A stretch of DNA of 64,000 bases from Clarkia xantiana subsp. parviflora. Lineage: Eukaryota; Streptophyta; Magnoliopsida; Myrtales; Onagraceae. The notes below the pieces were generated by a model. It was not told where the DNA came from, ran no database searches, and saw nothing but the letters and a program-made list of their open reading frames with translations. Positions 53,721 to 64,000 of the stretch are shown piece after piece; positions within the stretch are counted from its first letter, which is position 1; the number at the start of each line of letters is the position of its first letter. The translations under genes were made by a program, and so were the position numbers. The DNA lies in assembly GCA_036873135.1 (NCBI GenBank), contig JAPTYO010000018.1, positions 5,518,001-5,582,000 of the forward strand. Direction: 5' to 3'.

Positions 53721-56700
53721 CCATAAATGTCGATTCGGAAAAAGTCGTCGACTCCGAAAAGTCGGCGAAAAATCTAAAAAGGGATGAGTCATCAAACTGA
53801 CCCTTAGCTTAAAGTCGTCGCCTCGGAAAAAGTCGTCGACTCCGGAAAGTCGGCGACAAAGCTAAAAAGGGATCAGTCATCAAACTGGCACTTAGCTTAA
53901 AGAAGTCGCTTTGGAAAAATTCATCGACTCCGAAAAGTCGGCGACAAAGCTAAAAAGGGATCAGTCATAAAACTGATCCTTAGCTTAAAGTCGTCGCCTT
54001 GGAAAAAGTCGTCGACTCCGAAAAGTGGGCAACAAAGCTAAAAATGGACCAGTCATCAAACTGATCCTTAGCTTAAAGAAGTCGCCTCGGAAAAAGTCGT
54101 CGACTCCGAAAAGTCGGCGACAAAGCTAAAAAGGGATTAGTCGTAAAACTGACCCTAGCTTAAAGTCGTAACCTCGGAAAAAGTCGTCGACTCCGAAAAA
54201 TCGGCGACAAAGCTAAAAAGGGACCACGCATCAAACTGTCCCTTAGCTTAAGGTCGCCTTGGAAAAAGTCGTCGAATCCGAAAAGTCGGCGACAAAGCTA
54301 AAAAGGGATCAGTCATCAAACTGAACCTTAGCTTAAAGAAGTTGCCACGAAAAAGGTCGTCGACTAGGAAAAGTCGGCGAGAAAGCGAAAAAGGGATCGG
54401 TCATAAAACTGACCCTTAGCTTAAAGTCGTCGCCTTGGAAAAAGTCGTCGACTCCAAAAACTCGACGACAAATCTAAAAAGGGATCAGTCATCAAACTGA
54501 CCCTTAGCTTAAAGAAGTCGCCTCGGAAAAATTCGTCGACTCCGAAAAGTCGGCGACAAAGCTAAAAAGGGATCAGTCATAAAACTGACCCATAGCTTAA
54601 AGAAGTCGCCTCAAAAAATTCGTCGACTACGAAAAGTCGGCGAAAAAGCTAAACAGGGACCAGTCATAAAACTGACCATTAGTATAAAATTATCGCCTCG
54701 GAAAAAGTCGTTAACTCCAAAAAGTCGGCGACAAAGCTAAAAAGGGATCAGTCATAAAACTGACCCTTAGCTTAAAGTCGTCGCCTCGGGAAAAGTCGTC
54801 GACTCCGAAAAGTCGGTGACAAAGCTTAAAAGGAATCAGTCATAAAACTGACCCTTAGCTTAAAGTCGTCGCATCAGAAAAACTCGTCGACTCCGAAAAG
54901 TCGGCGATAAAGCTAAAAAGGGACCAGTCATCAAACTGACCCTTAGCTTAAAGAAGTCGCCACGAAAAAAGTCGTCGACTCCGAAAATTTGGCGACAAAG
55001 CTAAAAAGGGATCAGTAATAAAACTGACCCTTAGCTTAAAGTCATCGCCTCAGAAAAATTTGTCGACTCTGAAAAGTCGACAAAGCTAAAAAGGGATCAA
55101 TCATAAAACTGACCCTTAGCTTAAAGTTGTCGCCTCGGAAAAAGTCGTCGACTCCGAAAAGTCGGCGACAATGCTAAAAAGGGATCAGTCATAAAACTGA
55201 CCCTTAGCTTAAAGTCGTCGCCACGGAAAATTTCGTCGAATGCGAAAAGTTTGCGAAAAAGCTAAAAAGGGATCAGTCATAAAACTGACCCTTAGCTTAA
55301 AGTCGTCGCCTCGGAAAAAGTCGTCGACTCCGAAAAGTCGGCGACAAAGCTAAAAGGGACCATAGATCAAACTGACATTTAGCTTAAAGAAGTCGCCTCG
55401 GAAAAAGTCGTCGACTCCGAAAAGTTGGCGACAATGCTAAAAAGGGATGAGTCATAAAACTTACCCTTAGCTTAAAGTTGTCGCCTCGGAAAAAGTCGTC
55501 GACTCCGAAAAGTCGGTGACAAAGCTAAAAAGGAATCGGTCATCAAACTGACCCTTAGCTTAAAGAAGTTGCCTTATAAAAATTCGTCGACTCCGAAAAC
55601 TCAGCGACAAAGCTAATAAGGGATCAGTTATCAAACTGACCCTTAGCTTAAAGATGTCACTTCGGAAAAATTCGTCGACTCCCAAAAGTCGGCGACAAAG
55701 CTAAAAAGGGATCAGTCATAAAACTGACCCATAGTTTAAAATCGTCGCTTCGAAAAAAGTCGTCGACTCCGATAAGTAAGCGACAAAGCTAAAAAGGGAT
55801 CAATCATAAAACTGACCCTTAGCTTAAAGTCGTCGCATCGAGAAAATTCGTCGACTCCGAAAAGTCGGTGACAAAGCTAAAAAGGAATAATTCATAAAAC
55901 TAACACTTAGCTTAAAGTCGTCGCCTCGGAAAAATTCGTCGATTCCGAAAAGTCGGCGACAAAGCTAAAAAGGGTCCAGTCATCAAACTGACCCTTAGCT
56001 TAAAGAAGTCTCCTCGGAAAAAGTCGTCGACTCCGTAAAGTCGGCGACAAAGCTAAAAATGGATCAGTAATAAAACTGACTCTTAGCTTAAAGTCGTCGC
56101 CTCGCGAAAATTTTTCGATACCGAAAAGTCGACAAAGCTAAACACGGATCAGTCATAAAATTGACCCTTAGCTTAAAGTCGTCGCCTCGGATAAAGTCGT
56201 CGACTCCGAAAAGTCGGCGACAAAGCTAAAAAGGGATCAATCATAAAAATGACCCTTAGCTTAAAGTCGTCGCCACGGAAAATTTCGTCGAATCCGTTTG
56301 CGACAAAGCTAAAAAGGGATCAGTCATAAAACTGACCCTTAGCATAAAGTCGTCGCCTCGGAAAAAGTCGTCGACTCCGAAAAGTCGGTGACCAAGCTAA
56401 AAGGGACCATACATCAAACTGACATTTAGCTTAAAGAAGTCGCCTCGGAAGAAGTCGTCGACTCCGAAAAGTTGGCGACAAAGCTAAAAAGGGATGAGTC
56501 ATAAAACTTACCCTTAGCTTAAAGTCGTCGCCTCGGAAAAAGTCGTCGACTCCGAAAAGTCGGCGACAAAGCTAAAAAGGAATCGGTCATCAAACTGACC
56601 CTTAGCTTAAAGAAGTTGCCTCATAAAAAGTCGTCGACTCCGAAAACTCAGCGACAAAGCTAATAAGGGATCAGTTATCAAACTGACCCTTAGCTTAAAG

Positions 56701-59700
56701 ATGTCGCCTCGAAAAAATTCGTCGACTCCGAAAAGTAGGCGACAAAGCTAAAAAGGGATCAGTCATAAAACTGACCCTTAGCATAAAGTCGTCGCATCGA
56801 GAAAATTCTTCGAATCCGAAAAGTCGGTGACAAAGCTAAAAAGGAATTATTCATAAAACTAACCCTTAGCTTAAAGTCGTCGCCTCGGAAAAACTCGTCG
56901 ATTCCGAAAAGTCGGTGACAAAGCTAAAAAGGGACCACTCATCAAACTGACCCTTTGCTTAAAGAAGTCGCCTCGGAAAAAGTCGTCGACTCCGAAAAGT
57001 CGGCGACAAAGCTAAAAAGGGATCAGTAATAAAAATGACCCTTAGCTTAAAGTCGTCGCCTCGGGAAAATTTGTCGAGTCTGAAAAGTCGACAAAGCTAA
57101 AAAGGGATCAATCATAAAACTGACCCTTTGCTTAAAGTCGTCGCCTCGGTAAAAGTCGTCGACTCCGAAAAGTCGGCGACAATGCTAAAAAGGGATCAAT
57201 CATAAAACTGACCCTTAGCTTAAAGTCGTCGCCACGGAAAATTTCGTCGAATCCGAAAAGTTTGCGAAAAAGCTAAAAAGGGATCAGTCATAAAACTGAC
57301 CCTTAGCTTAAAGTCGTCGCCTCGGAAAAAGTTGTCGACTCCGAAAAGTCGGCGACAAAGCTAAAAAGGGTTAAGTCATAAAACTTACCCTTAGCTTAAA
57401 GTTGTCGCCTCGGAAAAAGTCGTCGACTCCGAAAAGTCGGTGACAAAGCTAAAAAGGAATCGGCCATCAAACTGACCCTTAGCTTAAAGAAGTTGCCTCA
57501 TAAAAAGTCGTCGACTCCGAAAACCCAGCGACAAAGCTAATAAGGGATCAGTTATCAAACTGACCCTTAGCTTAAAGATGTCGCTTCGGAAAAATTCGTC
57601 GACTTCCAAAAGTCGGCGACAAAGCTAAAAAGGGATCAGTCATAAAACTGACCCTTAGTTTAGAATCGTCGCTTCGAAAAAAGTCGTCGACTCCGAAAAG
57701 TAGGCGACAAAGCTAAAAAGGGATCAATCATAAAACTGACCCTTAGCTTAAAGTCGTCGCCACGAAAAAAGTCGTCGACTCCGAAAAGTCGGCGACAAAG
57801 CTAAAAAGGGATCAGTAATAAAACTGACCCTTAGCTTAAAGTCATCGCCTCAGAAAAATTTGTCGACTCTGAAAAGTCGACAAAGCTAAAAAGGGATCAA
57901 TCATAAAACTGACCCTTAGCTTAAAGTTGTCGCCTCGGAAAAAGTCGTCGACTCCGAAAAGTCGGCGACAATGCTAAAAAGGGATCAGTCATAAAACTGA
58001 CCCTTAGCTTAAAGTCGTCGCCACGGAAAATTTCGTCGAATGCGAAAAGTTTGCGAAAAAGCTAAAAAGGGATCAGTCATAAAACTGACCCTTAGCTTAA
58101 AGTCGTCGCCTCGGAAAAAGTCGTCGACTCCGAAAAGTCGGCGACAAAGCTAAAAGGGACCATAGATCAAACTGACATTTAGCTTAAAGAAGTCGCCTCG
58201 GAAAAAGTCGTCGACTCCGAAAAGTTGGCGACAATGCTAAAAAGGGATGAGTCATAAAACTTACCCTTAGCTTAAAGTTGTCGCCTCGGAAAAAGTCGTC
58301 GACTCCGAAAAGTCGGTGACAAAGCTAAAAAGGAATCGGTCATCAAACTGACCCTTAGCTTAAAGAAGTTGCCTTATAAAAATTCGTCGACTCCGAAAAC
58401 TCAGCGACAAAGCTAATAAGGGATCAGTTATCAAACTGACCCTTAGCTTAAAGATGTCACTTCGGAAAAATTCGTCGACTCCCAAAAGTCGGCGACAAAG
58501 CTAAAAAGGGATCAGTCATAAAACTGACCCATAGTTTAAAATCGTCGCTTCGAAAAAAGTCGTCGACTCCGATAAGTAAGCGACAAAGCTAAAAAGGGAT
58601 CAATCATAAAACTGACCCTTAGCTTAAAGTCGTCGCATCGAGAAAATTCGTCGACTCCGAAAAGTCGGTGACAAAGCTAAAAAGGAATAATTCATAAAAC
58701 TAACACTTAGCTTAAAGTCGTCGCCTCGGAAAAATTCGTCGATTCCGAAAAGTCGGCGACAAAGCTAAAAAGGGTCCAGTCATCAAACTGACCCTTAGCT
58801 TAAAGAAGTCTCCTCGGAAAAAGTCGTCGACTCCGTAAAGTCGGCGACAAAGCTAAAAATGGATCAGTAATAAAACTGACTCTTAGCTTAAAGTCGTCGC
58901 CTCGCGAAAATTTTTCGATACCGAAAAGTCGACAAAGCTAAACACGGATCAGTCATAAAATTGACCCTTAGCTTAAAGTCGTCGCCTCGGATAAAGTCGT
59001 CGACTCCGAAAAGTCGGCGACAAAGCTAAAAAGGGATCAATCATAAAAATGACCCTTAGCTTAAAGTCGTCGCCACGGAAAATTTCGTCGAATCCGTTTG
59101 CGACAAAGCTAAAAAGGGATCAGTCATAAAACTGACCCTTAGCATAAAGTCGTCGCCTCGGAAAAAGTCGTCGACTCCGAAAAGTCGGTGACCAAGCTAA
59201 AAGGGACCATACATCAAACTGACATTTAGCTTAAAGAAGTCGCCTCGGAAGAAGTCGTCGACTCCGAAAAGTTGGCGACAAAGCTAAAAAGGGATGAGTC
59301 ATAAAACTTACCCTTAGCTTAAAGTCGTCGCCTCGGAAAAAGTCGTCGACTCCGAAAAGTCGGCGACAAAGCTAAAAAGGAATCGGTCATCAAACTGACC
59401 CTTAGCTTAAAGAAGTTGCCTCATAAAAAGTCGTCGACTCCGAAAACTCAGCGACAAAGCTAATAAGGGATCAGTTATCAAACTGACCCTTAGCTTAAAG
59501 ATGTCGCCTCGAAAAAATTCGTCGACTCCGAAAAGTAGGCGACAAAGCTAAAAAGGGATCAGTCATAAAACTGACCCTTAGCATAAAGTCGTCGCATCGA
59601 GAAAATTCTTCGAATCCGAAAAGTCGGTGACAAAGCTAAAAAGGAATTATTCATAAAACTAACCCTTAGCTTAAAGTCGTCGCCTCGGAAAAACTCGTCG

Positions 59701-62700
59701 ATTCCGAAAAGTCGGTGACAAAGCTAAAAAGGGACCACTCATCAAACTGACCCTTTGCTTAAAGAAGTCGCCTCGGAAAAAGTCGTCGACTCCGAAAAGT
59801 CGGCGACAAAGCTAAAAAGGGATCAGTAATAAAAATGACCCTTAGCTTAAAGTCGTCGCCTCGGGAAAATTTGTCGAGTCTGAAAAGTCGACAAAGCTAA
59901 AAAGGGATCAATCATAAAACTGACCCTTTGCTTAAAGTCGTCGCCTCGGTAAAAGTCGTCGACTCCGAAAAGTCGGCGACAATGCTAAAAAGGGATCAAT
60001 CATAAAACTGACCCTTAGCTTAAAGTCGTCGCCACGGAAAATTTCGTCGAATCCGAAAAGTTTGCGAAAAAGCTAAAAAGGGATCAGTCATAAAACTGAC
60101 CCTTAGCTTAAAGTCGTCGCCTCGGAAAAAGTTGTCGACTCCGAAAAGTCGGCGACAAAGCTAAAAAGGGTTAAGTCATAAAACTTACCCTTAGCTTAAA
60201 GTTGTCGCCTCGGAAAAAGTCGTCGACTCCGAAAAGTCGGTGACAAAGCTAAAAAGGAATCGGCCATCAAACTGACCCTTAGCTTAAAGAAGTTGCCTCA
60301 TAAAAAGTCGTCGACTCCGAAAACCCAGCGACAAAGCTAATAAGGGATCAGTTATCAAACTGACCCTTAGCTTAAAGATGTCGCTTCGGAAAAATTCGTC
60401 GACTTCCAAAAGTCGGCGACAAAGCTAAAAAGGGATCAGTCATAAAACTGACCCTTAGTTTAGAATCGTCGCTTCGAAAAAAGTCGTCGACTCCGAAAAG
60501 TAGGCGACAAAGCTAAAAAGGGATCAATCATAAAACTGACCCTTAGCTTAAAGTCGTCGCATCGAGAAAATTCGTCGACTCCGAAAAGTCGGTGACAAAG
60601 CTAAAAAGGAATAATTCATAAAAATAACACTTAGCTTAAAGTCGTCGCCTCGGAAAAATTCGTCGATTCCGAAGAGTCGGCGACAAAGCTTAAAAGGGAC
60701 CAGTCATAAAACTGACCCTTAGCTTAAAGAAGTCTCCTCGGAAAAAGTCGTCGACTCCGAAAAGTCGGCGACAAAGCTAAAAAGGGATCAGTAATAAAAC
60801 TGACTCTTAGCTTAAAGTCGTCGCCTCGCGAAAATTTGTCGACACCGAAAAGTCGCCAAAGCTAAACACGGATCAGTCATAAAATCTACCCTTAGGTTAA
60901 AGTCGTCGCCTCGGAAAAAGTCGTCGACTCCGAAAAGTCGGCGACAAAGCTAAAAAGGGATCAATCATAAAAATGACCCTTAGCTTAAAGTCGTCGCCTC
61001 GTAAAAAGTCGTCGACTCCGAAAACTCGGCGACAATGCTAAAAAGGGATCAGTCATAAAACTGACCCTTAGCTTAAAGTCGTCGTCACGGAAAATTTCGT
61101 CGAATCCGTTTGCGACAAAGCTAAAAAGGGATCAGTCATAAAACTGACCCTTAGCTTAAAGTCGTCGCCTCGGAAAAAGTCGTCGACTCCGAAAAGTCGG
61201 TGACAAAGCTAAAAGGGACCATACATCAAACTGACATTTAGCTTAAATAAGTCGCCTCGGAAGAAGTCGTCGACTCTGAAAAGTTGGCGACAAAGCTAAA
61301 AAGGGATGACTCATAAAACTTACCCTTAGCTTAAAGTCGTCGCCTCGGAAAAAGTCGTCGACTCCGAAAAGTCGGCGACAAAGCTAAAAAGGAATCGGTC
61401 ATCAAACTGACCCTTAGCTTAAAGAAGTTGCCTCATAAAAAGTCGTCGACTCTGAAAACTCAGCGACAAAGCTAATAAGGGATCAGTTATCAAACTGACC
61501 CTTAGCTTAAAGATGTCGCCTCGAAAAAATTCGTCGACTCCGAAAAGTAGGCGACAAAGCTAAAAAGGGATCAGTCATAAAACTGACCCTTAGCATAAAG
61601 TCGTCGCATCGAGAAAATTCTTCGAATCCGAAAAGTCGGTGACAAAGCTAAAAAGGAATTATTCATAAAACTAACCCTTAGCTTAAAGTCGTCGCCTCGG
61701 AAAAACTCGTCGATTCCGAAAAGTCGGTGACAAAGCTAAAAAGGGACCACTCATCAAACTGACCCTTTGCTTAAAGAAGTCGCCTCGGAAAAAGTCGTCG
61801 ACTCCGAAAAGTCGGCGACAAAGCTAAAAAGGGATCAGTAATAAAAATGACCCTTAGCTTAAAGTCGTCGCCTCGGGAAAATTTGTCGAGTCTGAAAAGT
61901 CGACAAAGCTAAAAAGGGATCAATCATAAAACTGACCCTTTGCTTAAAGTCGTCGCCTCGGTAAAAGTCGTCGACTCCGAAAAGTCGGCGACAATGCTAA
62001 AAAGGGATCAATCATAAAACTGACCCTTAGCTTAAAGTCGTCGCCACGGAAAATTTCGTCGAATCCGAAAAGTTTGCGAAAAAGCTAAAAAGGGATCAGT
62101 CATAAAACTGACCCTTAGCTTAAAGTCGTCGCCTCGGAAAAAGTTGTCGACTCCGAAAAGTCGGCGACAAAGCTAAAAAGGGTTAAGTCATAAAACTTAC
62201 CCTTAGCTTAAAGTTGTCGCCTCGGAAAAAGTCGTCGACTCCGAAAAGTCGGTGACAAAGCTAAAAAGGAATCGGCCATCAAACTGACCCTTAGCTTAAA
62301 GAAGTTGCCTCATAAAAAGTCGTCGACTCCGAAAACCCAGCGACAAAGCTAATAAGGGATCAGTTATCAAACTGACCCTTAGCTTAAAGATGTCGCTTCG
62401 GAAAAATTCGTCGACTTCCAAAAGTCGGCGACAAAGCTAAAAAGGGATCAGTCATAAAACTGACCCTTAGTTTAGAATCGTCGCTTCGAAAAAAGTCGTC
62501 GACTCCGAAAAGTAGGCGACAAAGCTAAAAAGGGATCAATCATAAAACTGACCCTTAGCTTAAAGTCGTCGCATCGAGAAAATTCGTCGACTCCGAAAAG
62601 TCGGTGACAAAGCTAAAAAGGAATAATTCATAAAAATAACACTTAGCTTAAAGTCGTCGCCTCGGAAAAATTCGTCGATTCCGAAAAGTCGGCGACAAAG

Positions 62701-64000
62701 CTTAAAAGGGACCAGTCATCAAACTGACCCTTAGCTTAAAGAAGTCTCCTCGGAAAAAGTCGTCGACTCCGAAAAGTCGGCGACAAAGCTAAAAAGGGAT
62801 CAGTAATAAAACTGACTCTTAGCTTAAAGTCGTCGCCTCGCGAAAATTTGTCGACACCGAAAAGTCGCCAAAGCTAAACACGGATCAGTCATAAAATCTA
62901 CCCTTAGCTTAAAGTCGTCGCCTCGGAAAAAGTCGTCGACTCCGAAAAGTCGGCGACAAAGCTAAAAAGGGATCAATCATAAAAATGACCCTTAGCTTAA
63001 AGTCGTCGCCTCGTAAAAAGTCGTCGACTCCGAAAACTCGGCGACAATGCTAAAAAGGGATCAGTCATAAAACTGACCCTTAGCTTAAAGTCGTCGTCAC
63101 GGAAAATTTCGTCGAATCCGTTTGCGACAAAGCTAAAAAGGGATCAGTCATAAAACTGACCCTTAGCTTAAAGTCGTCGCCTCGGAAAAAGTCGTCGACT
63201 CCGAAAAGTCGGTGACAAAGCTAAAAGGGACCATACATCAAACTGACATTTAGCTTAAATAAGTCGCCTCGGAAGAAGTCGTCGACTCCGAAAAGTTGGC
63301 GACAAAGCTAAAAAGGGATGAGTCATAAAACTTACCCTTAGCTTAAAGTCGTCGCCTCGGAAAAAGTCGTCGACTCCGAAAAGTCGGCGACAAAGCTAAA
63401 AAGGAATCGGTCATCAAACTGACCCTTAGCTTAAAGATGTTGCCTCATAAAAAGTCGTCGACTCCGAAAACTCAGCGACAAAGCTAATAAGGGATCAGTT
63501 ATCAAACTGGCCCTTAGCTTAAAGATGTCGCTTCGGAAAAATTCGTCGACTCCAAAAAAGTCGGCGACAAAGCTAAAAAGGGATCAGTCATAAAACTGAC
63601 CCTTAGCTTAAAATCGTCGCCTCGGAAAAAGTCGTCGACTCCGAAAAGTCGGTGACAAAGCTAAAAAGGAATCGGTCATCAAACTGACCCTTAGTTTAAA
63701 GAAGTTGCCTCATAAAAAGTCGTCGACTCCGAAAACTCAGCGACAAAGCTAATAAGGGATCAGTTATCAAACTGACCCTTAGCTTAAAGATGTCGCTTCG
63801 AAAAATTCGTCGACTCCCAAAAGTCGGCGACAAAGCTAAAAAGGGATCAGTCATAAAACTGACCCTTAGTTTAAAATCGTCGCTTCGAAAAAAGTCGTCG
63901 ACTCCGAAAAGTAGGCGACAAAGCTAAAAAGGGATCAATCATAAAACTGACCCTTAGCTTAAAGTCGTCGCATCGATAAAATTCGTCGATTCCGAAAAGT
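53721..64000 (+). repeat. satellite-like tandem array, 88-bp unit, about 10.3 kb
   Basis: Roughly 115 units. One typical unit contains 'gtcgtcgcctcggaaaaag', 'tcgtcgactccgaaaag', 'tcggcgacaaagctaaaaag', 'ggatcagtcataaaactg' and 'acccttagcttaaa'. Unit lengths vary from about 75 to 90 bases by small deletions. Each unit can form two hairpins (see findings). The array has a higher-order pattern with long near-identical blocks. Stop codons occur in every unit, so it does not code for protein. The right end is outside the window. Confidence 0.97.

Larger units (their letters stand above)
52605..64000 (+). mobile_element. gypsy-like element E with an internal satellite-like array, running off the window
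   Basis: The 5' LTR is 52605-53515 and the primer site 53516-53534, giving plus orientation. It breaks copia F at 52604; the target bases cannot be checked because the far end is outside the window. Within 200 bases of the primer site the interior turns into an 88-bp tandem array that continues to 64000. No gag or pol is visible, so the visible part is non-autonomous in character. Confidence 0.85.

Noticed and set aside
53721..64000. Regular repeats resembling a CRISPR array
   Set aside because: The whole 88-bp unit is repeated with no unique spacers, the setting is a plant LTR element, and units vary by drift. It is a satellite-like array.

Overview
This is plant nuclear DNA, almost certainly from an angiosperm. 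The evidence is Ty1/copia and Ty3/gypsy LTR retrotransposons with typical plant primer-binding sites, a plant-type L1 LINE, a Mutator-like DNA transposon (MULE), a plant GRF zinc-finger gene and a broken fragment of the RUB/NEDD8-activating enzyme gene ECR1. I cannot name the species. No ordinary single-copy host gene is seen intact. Nearly everything is transposon or transposon-derived repeat.

Layout. 1-5447: a decayed copia element on the minus strand (Copia-1), cut by the window start. It carries a solo gypsy LTR (1211-1888) and a misplaced LTR fragment (2558-3078). 5448-9444: AT-rich spacer with three exons of an ECR1 pseudogene, two copies of a CTCGA-rich repeat and a faint copia leader. 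9445-34431: a nest of four LTR elements, each with its own 5-bp target duplication. Gypsy element A (minus, 9450-34426, duplication GTTGA) carries B (plus, 13664-27742, CTTGT). B carries copia C (minus, 14868-23307, ATGTC) and, inside its 3' LTR, the small element D (25038-27068, GGGTA). A keeps gag and protease remnants on the minus strand and an antisense, intron-containing additional ORF on the plus strand. I found no reverse transcriptase or integrase in A. B has no recognisable coding sequence of its own.

34432-36130 is unassigned decayed DNA. 36130-40312 is an L1-type LINE with a 1229-codon open ORF2. 40850-43416 is the 3' part of another gypsy-like element (G) with two short tandem arrays. 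At about 43417 a different gypsy LTR (H) begins. It is split by a young MULE (43495-47621, 239-bp inverted repeats, 9-bp duplication AGTATTTAA) and ends at 48833 beside a primer-binding site. The MULE holds two convergent genes: a transposase-like ORF that keeps its N-terminal and DNA-binding parts but has no visible catalytic core, and a spliced GRF zinc-finger, coiled-coil, transmembrane gene. 49390-52604 is a copia fragment (F) related to C. It is cut by element E (plus, from 52605), whose 5' LTR and primer site are followed by a tandem array of an 88-bp unit running about 10.3 kb to the window end.

The strongest candidates for something new are the GRF gene as partner of the MULE transposase, the 88-bp array (each unit can fold into two hairpins, with multi-kilobase higher-order duplication) placed just behind a primer-binding site, and the antisense promoter-like block shared by the oppositely oriented elements A and B.
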